A stretch of 29,227 bases of DNA from JBBDIM01 sp040880405 (GTDB lineage: Bacteria > Planctomycetota > Planctomycetia > Pirellulales > Pirellulaceae). Positions 22,327 to 29,227 of the stretch are shown here, one piece after another (position 1 is the stretch's first letter; each line of letters opens with the position of its first letter). The stretch lies in assembly GCA_040880405.1 (NCBI GenBank), contig JBBDIM010000093.1, positions 1 through 29,227 on the forward strand. Direction: 5' to 3'. The translations under genes were made by a program, and so were the position numbers. The notes beneath the pieces are model-generated. The model saw only the letters and a list, made by a program, of their open reading frames with translations, was not told the origin of the DNA and did no database searches.

Positions 22327-23226
22327 CTATCCGGTGAGTGCGACCCGTTCTGCCACGCGTAGTTTCGCGGAGCGGCTGCGGGGGTTCTCGGCCAATTCCA
22401 CCTCGCCGGCGATCACCGGCCGCCGGGTGACCACTTTCAAAAGCGGATGCTCGCGGAAGGCGTTCTTTACGGGGCGATCTTCCAAGGAATGGAAGCTGAT
22501 GATGGCCAGCCGTCCGCCCGGTTTGAGCAGCCCCGGCAGTTCGGCCAAGGCCCTTTCCAGTGAGGAAAGTTCCCGGTTCACCGCGATCCGCAGGGCCTGG
22601 AACGTTCGCGTTGCCGGATGGATTCGACCTTTGCCCCGGCCGGCGACCGATGGATAGCAGCCTCGGACGATTTCGGCCAGTTCTCTAGAGGTTTGGATGC
22701 CGCGGTCCTTCCGGGCCTCGCAAATCCGGCGGGCGATCCGCCGGCTGAGCCGTTCCTCTCCGTTCTGGTAAATCAGGTCGGCCAGTTCCTTCTCCGGCAG
22801 ATGGTTTACCAAGTCGGCCGCCGTTTTGCGGTCGGTCGGGTCGAATCGCAGGTCCAAGGGACCGTCGCTATCGAAGCTGAAGCCTCGCTCACGATCGGCC
22901 AGTTGATCGCTCGAAAGCCCCAGATCGAGCAGCACGCCGTCGACCACGTCGATCTGGAGCGCGGCTAGAATCTTGGGAATCTCAACGAAGTTGGCCTGCA
23001 CCAGCTTGATCGGCAAGCCTTGGTGGGTCTCCTCGGCCCGCGCGATCGCAACCGGGTCGCGGTCGATGGAAATCACCAGGCCATCCGGCCCGACCCGCTC
23101 GGCCAACATCCGGGTATGCCCACCACCGCCGAGAGTCCCATCCACGAAGATCTTGCCCGGCTGGGGAAGGAGTGACTCCACCACCTCGACCGGCAAGACG
23201 GGTACGTGAACGGTGGGAACAACCAT
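22327..23226 (-). CDS. rsmH: 16S rRNA (cytosine(1402)-N(4))-methyltransferase
   Basis: The 299-residue protein (also called MraW) methylates N4 of C1402 in the ribosomal P site, using SAM. Visible motifs are the SAM-binding VDGTLGGGGHT at 28-38, ISIDRDP at 52-58, LLDLGLSSDQL and GFSFDSDGPLDLRFD in the middle, and ISFHSLEDRPVKNAF near the C-terminus. Length and order are standard. Start is the ATG at 23224-23226. In most bacteria rsmH follows mraZ and precedes ftsL and ftsI; here its neighbours are a nitrilase-family gene and a glycosyltransferase. This fits planctomycetes, which lack much of the division cluster. A structured region and a terminator-like hairpin lie upstream and may control it. 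Confidence 0.97.
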   Translation of the reverse strand: MVVPTVHVPVLPVEVVESLLPQPGKIFVDGTLGGGGHTRMLAERVGPDGLVISIDRDPVAIARAEETHQGLPIKLVQANFVEIPKILAALQIDVVDGVLLDLGLSSDQLADRERGFSFDSDGPLDLRFDPTDRKTAADLVNHLPEKELADLIYQNGEERLSRRIARRICEARKDRGIQTSRELAEIVRGCYPSVAGRGKGRIHPATRTFQALRIAVNRELSSLERALAELPGLLKPGGRLAIISFHSLEDRPVKNAFREHPLLKVVTRRPVIAGEVELAENPRSRSAKLRVAERVALTG

Positions 23227-23336
23227 GATGGATCGTACCTACGGGGAAAAACAGGCGGCGCGACTTCGCGTGATAGCAACTCCGTTAGCTTAGCGAATAT
23301 CGGCGAAATTGGCAGGCCTGACGAGTTGGGAGAGCG

Positions 23337-23386
23337 CATAAAAAATCCGTCGCGGACACATCCATGCATCCCATTGCGACGGATTT
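23337..23386 (-). terminator. Intrinsic terminator-like hairpin upstream of rsmH
   Basis: On the minus strand AAATCCGTCGC (23386 to 23376) pairs with GCGACGGATTT (23353 to 23343) around a 22-base loop, and the T-run continues to give six T in total (to about 23340). It ends 110 bases before the rsmH start. It could end a small RNA or the glycosyltransferase transcript, or attenuate rsmH. Confidence 0.75.
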
Positions 23387-23590
23387 GTGAAGTTGCCGCT
23401 GCACGAGCAACTTCACGGCTCGCCTCTCGAAAATCAATCTTTGATAATCGGCGGAAGTTGCGAAGTGCCTTAGACTTGCATCCAGGAACCAAGAGCTTGC
23501 CGCAGCGACGAACGGACGGACGTACGGTGTGGTGAGCAAATTACTCAGAGGAAATCTGCGAGGTGCTTAACCTCGCTGACTCACTCTCTG
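23387..23590 (-). ncRNA. Candidate structured RNA or rsmH leader
   Basis: No coding signal is convincing in the 536-base spacer 23227-23762, but this part is full of stems. GTGAAGTTGC/GCAACTTCAC (23387-23396 with 23407-23416) lies beside the terminator. ATCAA/TTGAT is at 23433-23445. GCGAGGT/ACCTCGC (23558-23564 with 23570-23576) and CAGA/TCTG (23546-23558) sit inside an enclosing GTGAG/CTCAC (23532-23536 with 23580-23584), forming a three-way junction. On the minus transcript the GAAGTTGC strand at 23414-23407 can also pair with an upstream GCAACTTC (23461-23454), giving two exclusive folds. I do not recognise a known RNA family. Ends and strand are inferred from the terminator. Confidence 0.4.
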
Positions 23591-23696
23591 CATGAGGATA
23601 TCCGGGTGGAGTTTTTCGTCAACGCGCATTTTTGAGCCAAGTGATGCTAGCAATGGCCAGCTAGCGTCCTTAAGGCTTTACGATGAAAACGATTGA

Positions 23697-23733
23697 AACG
23701 GTTTCATAAATTAGAAGGTTTTTTTAAACCGTT
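23697..23733 (-). terminator. Possible weak terminator of the glycosyltransferase gene
   Basis: AACGGTTT at 23697-23704 pairs with AAACCGTT at 23726-23733, about 30 bases past the glycosyltransferase stop. The T-rich stretch after it on the minus strand is interrupted, so termination is uncertain. Confidence 0.35.
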
Positions 23734-23762
23734 CTGAGACCTTAAAGTCCGCGCCAGCACTG

Positions 23763-24860
23763 CTAGCGGGCGGTTTCCGCCAGAAGTCGGGCGTATTGGT
23801 CGAGCATCGCCGACAGCGAGAACCGCTCCCCTACACGCGTCCGATTCTCGGCCCCCAAGGCCGCTCCTAACGCGCGATCGGCCAGGATCTCAAGCAGCGT
23901 GACAACAAACCGCGCTGAGTCCTCAGAGGGGGCCGTCTGGCCCGTGTCGCGTCCCAGCAATTCGTTTATCCCCTCCACTTCCGTCGCCACGACCGGCAAT
24001 CCGGCCGCCATCGCCTCGAGTAACGCGTTGGGCATTCCTTCCCAGCGAGAGGGAAGCAAAAACAGATCGGCTCGGGCCAAGCACTGGGCCACATCGTTGC
24101 GCTGCCCAAGCAAGCGGATGTTGTCTTGCAGGCCCAGTTCCAAAATCCTGGCTTCCAGCTCTGCCCGCTGCGGCCCCTCACCCAAAATTTCCCACACCGC
24201 GCCGGGGTACTCCTGGAAAATCCGCGGAGCCGCCTCCAGCAGCCAATCGAACCCCTTTTGAGGATGGAGCCGCCCGACGGAGATCAACCGCGGCGGCCCG
24301 GCTGGCTCGGTTGTCACCCCTGGCTCGCTGGGAAGTTCAATCCCGTTGGGAATCACTCGCAAATGAGCCGCATCAATCCCGAGGGTAACCTCGGCGAAGT
24401 CGCGGACCCCTTGGCTCACGCACACCACCTGAGCCGCTTGCCGCCCCACGAAACCTTGCAGCCAACGCCGCGTTCTCCCCTGCTCCACCACCCGCAGGCC
24501 TTGGATATGCGGCAGCTTGAGCCGGCGGTTGGCCCGGTGGGCGATGACATTAGCGTGAAACAGAAAGCTCATCAGCACCGCTGGCCGCTGTTGCTTGAGT
24601 CCCCGCCCAAGATTCGCGATCGCCGTCGCGAAGGACCAGCGGGAGTCGCAACCCAGGAAGTGGAGCGGAATCCCCGCTTGTTCTAGCTCCATCACGAGCG
24701 CGTCCTTACCGGGCACTGGGCGACTCGCCAAGGAGTACAGCTCCACCGCGAATTGCGCGGGGGAAAGTCCCATCGCGATCTGGGCCAGGCAGCGTTCCGC
24801 CCCACCCACTTCCAGCTCGGTGATGATCAGGGCGACGCGGATGGGTGATGGCATGGACAT
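23763..24860 (-). CDS. Glycosyltransferase, GT4-type (GT-B fold)
   Basis: The 365-residue protein has a two-domain GT-B layout. The N-terminal domain opens with IITELEVGGAERCL at about 12-25, where the glycine-rich loop and GGAE binds the acceptor side. The C-terminal donor domain starts at RLISVGRLHPQKGFDWLLEA (191-210) and has the EX7E signature EGMPNALLE at 274-282, typical of retaining GT4 enzymes using nucleotide sugars. It has no membrane helix and is probably cytoplasmic or membrane-peripheral. Donor and acceptor are unknown; it could act in exopolysaccharide or glycolipid synthesis. No other polysaccharide gene is nearby. ATGs at 24858-24860 and 24852-24854 are both possible starts. 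It is divergent from queA. Confidence 0.92.
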   Translation of the reverse strand: MSMPSPIRVALIITELEVGGAERCLAQIAMGLSPAQFAVELYSLASRPVPGKDALVMELEQAGIPLHFLGCDSRWSFATAIANLGRGLKQQRPAVLMSFLFHANVIAHRANRRLKLPHIQGLRVVEQGRTRRWLQGFVGRQAAQVVCVSQGVRDFAEVTLGIDAAHLRVIPNGIELPSEPGVTTEPAGPPRLISVGRLHPQKGFDWLLEAAPRIFQEYPGAVWEILGEGPQRAELEARILELGLQDNIRLLGQRNDVAQCLARADLFLLPSRWEGMPNALLEAMAAGLPVVATEVEGINELLGRDTGQTAPSEDSARFVVTLLEILADRALGAALGAENRTRVGERFSLSAMLDQYARLLAETAR

Positions 24861-24944
24861 ACAGGCGGTTTAGCTATTCGACCGGGGTGTCTGATCAACC
24901 GAGGTAAAAGGGGCCACCCCTGGGCGGATTCCAGGTGATTTCTC

Positions 24945-24950
24945 TATACT
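24945..24950 (+). promoter_or_regulatory. Possible -10 element for queA
   Basis: TATACT lies about 68 bases before the queA ATG, in the 157-base spacer divergent from the glycosyltransferase gene. It matches a sigma-70 -10 box in five of six positions. No good -35 is seen, so the call is weak. Confidence 0.3.
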
Positions 24951-25017
24951 CGACACGTTGCATCCTAGTTCAGCACGTAACCCGGCGAGCGATCCCTCGC
25001 CCGATTTTAGCGATTTC

Positions 25018-26067
25018 ATGACCCACATCGACCAGTACGACTACCATCTTCCGCCGGAACTGATTGCTCAGCAGCCGCTGGAGAAACGGGCCGACGCGCG
25101 GCTGATGGTGATCGACCGGGCCACAGCCGAGATCGACCATCGGTACATCCGCGATTTGCCGGAGATCCTCAAGCCCAACGATTGCCTGGTCCTCAACGAC
25201 ACCAAAGTGGTCCCGGCCCGACTGGTCGGCAAGCGGGCCTCGACCGGTGGCCGCTGGCAAGGGCTGTATGTGGAGTCCGATACCTCCGGCAACTGGTTAA
25301 TCCTGGGCAAGACTCGGGGGAAAATCGAACCGGGCGAGGTGGTCATCCTGGAAAACCGGGAATCGCGTGAAGATATCCACCTCCGCCTGCTCGCCAAACT
25401 GGGTGGCGGCATGTGGGCCGCCCAACCGGAATCGACCGAGGATACGTTCGACATTCTCGAACGAGTCGGCCGGGTTCCCTTGCCCCATTACATCCGCGAT
25501 GGAGAGATGTTGCCGGAGGATTGGCAGCAGTATCAAACGGTGTTCGCGAGGCAGGCGGGAGCGGTCGCCGCGCCGACCGCGGGGCTGCATTTCACGCAGG
25601 AAATGCTGGCCAAGCTGGAAGCGGCCGGCATCGATCGGCAGTTTATCACGCTGCATGTCGGCTTGGGGACCTTTCGCCCGGTGGGTGTCGAGCAGATCGA
25701 AGAGCACCAAATGCACCACGAGTGGGGCGAGATTCGCCAAGCGATTTGTGATCGTCTGATGGAGGTGCGAGAAGAGGGTGGCCGGATCGTCGCCATCGGA
25801 ACCACTGCCACTCGAGTGCTGGAAACGGCCTCGGCCGAGAATGGCGAGCTCCGCCCCTGGCGCGGCAAGACCGACCTGTTCATCCGCCCCCCGTACCAAT
25901 TCCACGCGGTCGACGCCCTGCTGACCAATTTTCATCTACCCAAGTCGACGCTGCTCATCCTGGTCCGGACCTTCGGCGGGGACGAGCTCTTGAAACGGGC
26001 CTACGAGGAAGCGATTCAGGAATCGTACCGATTCTACAGCTACGGCGACGCGATGCTGATCGTTTAG
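25018..26067 (+). CDS. queA: tRNA preQ1(34) S-adenosylmethionine ribosyltransferase-isomerase
   Basis: The 349-residue protein transfers and isomerises the ribosyl group of SAM onto preQ1 at the tRNA wobble position, giving epoxyqueuosine. Family segments are visible from end to end: YDYHLPPELIAQQPLEKRAD at 7-26, VLNDTKVVPARL, GAVAAPTAGLHFT near 185, HVGLGTFRPV, and NFHLPKSTLLILVRTFGG near the end. The length is normal. The ATG at 25018 is chosen over a TTG at 24958, because the family starts within a few residues of the YDYHLP motif. There is no strong Shine-Dalgarno site. tgt and other queuosine genes are not in the window. Confidence 0.97.
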   Translation: MTHIDQYDYHLPPELIAQQPLEKRADARLMVIDRATAEIDHRYIRDLPEILKPNDCLVLNDTKVVPARLVGKRASTGGRWQGLYVESDTSGNWLILGKTRGKIEPGEVVILENRESREDIHLRLLAKLGGGMWAAQPESTEDTFDILERVGRVPLPHYIRDGEMLPEDWQQYQTVFARQAGAVAAPTAGLHFTQEMLAKLEAAGIDRQFITLHVGLGTFRPVGVEQIEEHQMHHEWGEIRQAICDRLMEVREEGGRIVAIGTTATRVLETASAENGELRPWRGKTDLFIRPPYQFHAVDALLTNFHLPKSTLLILVRTFGGDELLKRAYEEAIQESYRFYSYGDAMLIV

Positions 26068-26137
26068 TTGGACCACGTGAGGATCACCACGAACCACCCT
26101 TCGCGGCCTTTTGCCGCAACCAAAATCAGAAGAGTCA

Positions 26138-26174
26138 GGGTGCCATGCCCATGCCCGCAAGCGACGGCATGTGA
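26138..26174 (+). repeat. Decayed single arm of the MITE-like element
   Basis: The first 13 bases (GGGTGCCATGCCC) match the terminal repeat of the other copies, then the sequence diverges to CGCAAGCGACGGCATG, which still forms a hairpin with CATGCC. The bases just after (GGGCGGATAAATTCTCCA) loosely resemble the interior of copy 4. No second arm was found nearby, so this is a solo or degraded end, 70 bases after queA. Confidence 0.55.
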
Positions 26175-26252
26175 GGGCGGATAAATTCTCCATCCGTGAC
26201 TCGCGTTTCCCAAAATCCAAGGCGACCCCGCCGATAACAAGAAAAGAAATTT

Positions 26253-26485
26253 AGCCGCGGATTAACGCAGATTGAACGCGGATAAGCCCACGTACAAAGA
26301 CATACTGGCATCCTGGTTTTGCTCGAATTTTAAGAAAGAATTTCTCTCGCAAAGCCGCAAAGACGCAAAGGGGAGAGTCGCTCGAGGGTGGTAGTTTTTT
26401 TGGTCAAACCAGCGCCGAGAAGCGACGAAAAACATCAAGACCTGGGCGATTAAACCCCTCAGCGCTCTCTGCGGCTCTGCGTTTC
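26253..26485. repeat. Dispersed-repeat remnants in the queA-NUDIX spacer
   Basis: The 680-base spacer 26068-26747 has no gene. Three low-complexity segments are seen: CCGCGGATTAACGCAGATTG with flanks at 26253-26284; a triplicated CGCAAAG-type run at 26345-26371; and its rough inverse, CTCTCTGCGGCTCTGCGT with flanks, at 26457-26485. The last two are imperfect inverted copies about 85 bases apart. Runs of this type recur in intergenic DNA of many bacteria. The composition here (26240-26400) is more AT-rich than its surroundings. Confidence 0.5.
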
Positions 26486-26747
26486 TATCCTTCTCGGTAG
26501 TAAATGCCGGATAGACTGCGACACAATGAAACCCCAAACCATTCAGCCACCCCCCTCCGAAGAAATTCGGGCACTCGAAAATGCTAGCATCAACCGGTAG
26601 ACTAGAGGTTCGTCCAGTTTGAAAGTACCGGTTGGAGAGATATCTCGCACTTCACACTTTCGGACAAGCCGCCAGTGCCACCCGTTAACTCTGGTGATCC
26701 CCAACTCTCAACTGAATCTCCCCCGTTCCCTTCAGGAAGGAATCCGC

Positions 26748-27368
26748 ATGAGTGTCTCGACCGGCGAACATGTTTTGGTTATCCCCACCGCTACGTTTCA
26801 CGAGGCGGGGCTGTTTCAAGGGTTTTCCGATCAGGTTTCTCATTACGTTCCGAAGCTATTTGCGGTCGAACAACTGAGCTACAAGCCGCGCGACGTGATG
26901 GAGCGCTCGCCGGAGTTCAAGCAGTTGATTCCGTATGTGATTTTCGAGCACACTGATAAGAGCGGAAACCGGACGGTGTTTCAGTACACGCGGGGCTCCG
27001 GCCAAGGTGAAACCCGCCTGCACAGTAAGCGGAGTGTCGGGGTGGGTGGGCATGTCTCGGCCGAGGATGGGCACTTTACCGGCGAGGGCAACCCGTTTGA
27101 GCAAGGGATGCGGCGGGAACTGGAGGAAGAGGTCGCGATCGACACCGAATATGAACTCCAGTGCGTCGGCCTGATCAACGACGACAGCAACGAAGTGGGC
27201 CAGGTCCATCTGGGTGTGGTACACCTCTGCAAAGTGCAGTCTCCCAAGGTCACGCCGCGGGAAATCGATATCGCCCGCGCCGGTTTTCAGCCGGTTGAGC
27301 AACTGCTCAAAGAACTGGACCAGTTCGAGACCTGGTCTAGTATTTGCCTGGAGGCGATTTACCGCTAG
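26748..27368 (+). CDS. MutT/NUDIX-like phosphoesterase (COG4112 type)
   Basis: The 206-residue protein resembles the COG4112 group of NUDIX relatives. The start is fixed by AGGAAGG at 26734-26740 before the ATG at 26748, and MSVSTGEHVLVIPTATFHEA is the expected opening. The NUDIX box is stretched: GGHVSAEDGHFTGEG at about 100-114 is followed by FEQGMRRELEEEVAI at 117-131. The catalytic glutamates are kept but the final Gly of the consensus is Ala. FQYTRGSGQGETRLHSKRSV before the box is also typical of the group. The substrate is unknown. It ends 26 bases before the cysteine desulfurase gene on the same strand, so the two may be cotranscribed. Confidence 0.85.
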   Translation: MSVSTGEHVLVIPTATFHEAGLFQGFSDQVSHYVPKLFAVEQLSYKPRDVMERSPEFKQLIPYVIFEHTDKSGNRTVFQYTRGSGQGETRLHSKRSVGVGGHVSAEDGHFTGEGNPFEQGMRRELEEEVAIDTEYELQCVGLINDDSNEVGQVHLGVVHLCKVQSPKVTPREIDIARAGFQPVEQLLKELDQFETWSSICLEAIYR

Positions 27369-27394
27369 GAGAAAGCGCCGACCTTTGGCACAAG

Positions 27395-28579
27395 ATGGAA
27401 AATTCCGTCGTCTATCTCGATCACCACGCCACCACCCCGGTCGATCCGCGGGTGCTGGAGGTGATGCTGCCCTACTTCACCCAGGTTTACGGCAACCCGG
27501 CGAGTATCGGCCACCTGCCGGGTGAAGCGGCCAAGGAAGCGGTGGAACAGGCCCAGGCGGAAATCGCCGGATGCTTGGGGGCCCAGGCTCGGGAAATCGT
27601 CTTCACCAGCGGCGCGACCGAGAGCAACAACCTGGCGATTTTCGGTGTATTGCGGCGGCGCAAGCGCCGCGGAGATCACGTGATTTCCGTCACGATCGAG
27701 CACCGCGCGGTGCTCGATCCGCTGGAAAGCGTGCAGCACCAAGGTTTCGAGGTTACCCTGCTCCAGCCTCAGCCCCATGGTCATGCGGAAACCGGGCGAC
27801 TCGATCCACAGCAAATCTCCACCGCGATTCGTGACGACACCGCCTTGGTCAGCGTAATGCTGGCCAACAACGAGATCGGGGCGATCCAAGACATCGCCGC
27901 GATCGGCGAAATCTGCCGCGAGCGGAGTGTCCCGTTTCACTGCGACGCGACCCAGGGTGTGGGCAAGGTGGTGGTCGATGTCGAGGCGATGCAGGTCGAC
28001 CTGATGAGCTTCACCGCCCACAAAATGTACGGCCCCAAGGGCATCGGGGCCCTGTACGTCCGTGGTTCCGCCCCCAGAGTCCGGCTTGATCCGCAGATTT
28101 TAGGGGGAGGCCAACAGCGAGGGCTCCGCAGCGGCACGTTAAATGTCCCAGGCATCATCGGCTTGGCGGCCGCGCTGCGGATTTCGCTGGCCGAGCGGGA
28201 AGAGGAGACCGAGCGGTTGATTGGCTTGCGGAGCCGACTATTTGATGGCCTGAGGGCGGAGTTGCCGGAGTTGGTGCTCAATGGGCCGACGCTTGATCGG
28301 CCGACGCTGCGTCTGGCGGGGAATCTGAATGTCGCCATACCGGGAGTCGATGGCGAGGCGCTGATGATGAATGTCCGGCAAATCGCCGTATCTTCGGGCT
28401 CCGCCTGCACTTCGGCCAACCCCGAGCCGAGCCACGTGCTCCGGGCCCTGGGGCTCTCGGACGACCTGACCCGGAGTAGCCTCAGGTTTGGCCTCGGGCG
28501 GTTCAATACGTCCGCAGAGATCGATTTCGCGGTAGAAGTGGTATCGAAGGCGGTACACAAACTTCGTAAACTGGTGTAA
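27395..28579 (+). CDS. Cysteine desulfurase (IscS/NifS group)
   Basis: The 394-residue PLP enzyme takes sulfur from cysteine and passes it as a persulfide to Fe-S scaffolds and tRNA thiolation enzymes. Key residues are His103 (TIEHRAVL), Asp184 (HCDATQGVG), PLP Lys210 (SFTAHKMYGPKG) and the sulfur-carrying Cys338 in SSGSACTSANPEPSHVLRAL, the extended loop of group I enzymes. The N-terminal YLDHHATTPVDP is standard. The ATG at 27395 is chosen over an in-frame start at 27344 inside the previous gene, because the family begins just before YLDHHATTP. No IscU or IscR gene follows; the next gene is an A-type carrier with its own likely promoter. Confidence 0.96.
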   Translation: MENSVVYLDHHATTPVDPRVLEVMLPYFTQVYGNPASIGHLPGEAAKEAVEQAQAEIAGCLGAQAREIVFTSGATESNNLAIFGVLRRRKRRGDHVISVTIEHRAVLDPLESVQHQGFEVTLLQPQPHGHAETGRLDPQQISTAIRDDTALVSVMLANNEIGAIQDIAAIGEICRERSVPFHCDATQGVGKVVVDVEAMQVDLMSFTAHKMYGPKGIGALYVRGSAPRVRLDPQILGGGQQRGLRSGTLNVPGIIGLAAALRISLAEREEETERLIGLRSRLFDGLRAELPELVLNGPTLDRPTLRLAGNLNVAIPGVDGEALMMNVRQIAVSSGSACTSANPEPSHVLRALGLSDDLTRSSLRFGLGRFNTSAEIDFAVEVVSKAVHKLRKLV

Positions 28580-28671
28580 CCTGAGCGGTACGAATCGCAT
28601 CACAATGGGTAGAAAAGCGGGCGAATGAGAGGGGAAAACCGAAAAAACCCTTCCCTTTTCTCGTCTGGTCC

Positions 28672-28677
28672 TATAAT
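28672..28677 (+). promoter_or_regulatory. Likely -10 box of the A-type carrier gene
   Basis: A perfect TATAAT lies 49 bases before the ATG at 28726, in the 146-base spacer after the cysteine desulfurase. The -35 region is poor (TTCCCT at 28651-28656, short spacing). A start near 28684 would give a leader of about 40 bases with GAGGAG at 28710-28715. Confidence 0.5.
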
Positions 28678-28725
28678 TTAGACATAACACTCTGCGAAAA
28701 TTTACACACGAGGAGTCATTCGACT

Positions 28726-29058
28726 ATGGCAGTCTTGCTGAGCGAAAAAGCCGCCGACGAAGTCAAGCGAATTTTGGTTGACCAAAAACATGAAGGCAGC
28801 ACCATGCTGCGGATCGGCATCTCGGCCGGCGGATGTAGCGGATTCTCCTACAGCCTGACCCTAACGCAAGATATCGACGACGAAAAAGACAACGTCTACG
28901 ATTACCACGGCGTGCAGGTGGTGGTCGATAAGAAGAGCGCGTTGTACCTGGATGGGACCACCGTCGATTTCCACGAAGGGATTGATCGCCGCGGGTTCGC
29001 CTTCAACAACCCCCACGCGGTGAAAAGCTGCGGCTGTGGCCAGTCGTTCCAGGCGTAA
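28726..29058 (+). CDS. A-type iron-sulfur cluster carrier (IscA/ErpA/SufA family)
   Basis: The 110-residue protein carries the three invariant cysteines: Cys37 (ISAGGCSGFSY) and the C-terminal Cys102 and Cys104 (SCGCGQSF). They bind an Fe-S cluster or iron for transfer to target enzymes. Length and spacing are typical. Which subtype (IscA, SufA, ErpA) cannot be separated by sequence alone. The start is ATG 28726 with GAGGAG ten bases upstream. It follows a cysteine desulfurase, fitting a small Fe-S assembly locus, but has a likely separate promoter and its own terminator. Confidence 0.96.
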   Translation: MAVLLSEKAADEVKRILVDQKHEGSTMLRIGISAGGCSGFSYSLTLTQDIDDEKDNVYDYHGVQVVVDKKSALYLDGTTVDFHEGIDRRGFAFNNPHAVKSCGCGQSFQA

Positions 29059-29088
29059 GCGGTCTGAAAAATCGCCCGATCAAAAAAT

Positions 29089-29125
29089 GACACGCCCCAT
29101 CGAAACGGTGGAGGCGTGTCTTTTT
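29089..29125 (+). terminator. Intrinsic terminator of the A-type carrier gene
   Basis: GACACGCC at 29089-29096 pairs with GGCGTGTC at 29113-29120, followed by five T (29121-29125), 30 bases past the stop. The remaining 102 bases to the window end hold only a small TCCG...CGGA inverted repeat and no gene. Confidence 0.9.
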
Positions 29126-29227
29126 GTGCGCCTCTTACGTAGACGTCGAACGTGCGAGTGGCGTCACCTCTTAGGTAGCTAGTGTCCGTCCGGAAATTCG
29201 GATCTCTCGTAAATTGTCGCATAAAAT

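Noticed and set aside
23073..23539. Minus-strand open frames in the spacer upstream of rsmH
   Set aside because: They run through strong stem-loops and a terminator, have no domain, and one overlaps the rsmH start. Small peptides cannot be excluded, but RNA structure explains the region better.
23532..23584. tRNA or RNase P RNA suggested by the cloverleaf-like stems and a GAGGAAAT string
   Set aside because: The T-loop, acceptor end and RNase P signature sequences are absent.
29160..29227. Small TCCG...CGGA inverted repeat at the window end as an insertion-sequence end
   Set aside because: The stem is only four base pairs and the window stops here, so nothing supports an insertion sequence.

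Overview
The window is an ordinary-looking chromosomal stretch of about 60% GC with 20 confident protein-coding genes on both strands, one further gene of unknown function, and an unusual load of short palindromic repeats. Gene content points to Planctomycetota, probably a Pirellulales-type marine or freshwater relative (Pirellula, Blastopirellula, Rhodopirellula). The evidence is a large PknB-type Ser/Thr kinase with a C-terminal extracytoplasmic beta-helix-like region, a DUF1571 secreted protein, an rsmH gene outside any division cluster, an lpxC/OmpH/Gfo-Idh cluster, weak Shine-Dalgarno sites and several non-ATG starts. The genus cannot be fixed from the sequence alone. No rRNA, tRNA, CRISPR array, prophage or transposase gene was seen.

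Layout. 263-7446 (minus): Ser/Thr kinase, ribosome GTPase rsgA, membrane protease ftsH. 7758-11497: NUDIX hydrolase (+), a secreted protein with a CX4CH motif (-), acylphosphatase (+) and an ABC-2 type permease (+). 11830-16843 (minus): an envelope cluster read as M28 peptidase, OmpH/Skp chaperone, lpxC, and a Gfo/Idh/MocA oxidoreductase that may be a GnnA-like lipid A sugar dehydrogenase. 17103-18851 (+): a soluble FHA-GAF-histidine kinase. 19274-19939 (-): metallo-beta-lactamase-fold hydrolase. 20194-22107 (+): DUF1571 Tat-exported protein and a nitrilase-family amidase, separated by a clear terminator. 22327-24860 (minus): rsmH and a GT4-type glycosyltransferase, separated by a strongly structured non-coding stretch. 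25018-29058 (+): queA, a MutT/COG4112 NUDIX protein, a cysteine desulfurase and an A-type Fe-S carrier, ending with an intrinsic terminator.

The most notable non-genic signals are these. (1) A MITE-like or REP-like element of 163-274 bp with 34-35 bp terminal inverted repeats, each of which is itself a hairpin. It occurs four times, including in every convergent gene spacer with room for it, and one decayed end lies elsewhere. (2) A second hairpin family just downstream of two stop codons beside that element. (3) A nested inverted pair of another repeat (core GGGGATRAGTTCAATTA) directly upstream of rsgA. (4) A candidate structured RNA or attenuating leader upstream of rsmH, with alternative pairings and an intrinsic terminator. 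None has an associated protein gene in the window.

Functionally the window mixes translation and ribosome quality (rsgA, rsmH, queA), membrane and envelope maintenance (ftsH, lpxC, Skp-like protein, M28 peptidase, permease), signalling (two kinases) and Fe-S assembly (cysteine desulfurase plus A-type carrier).
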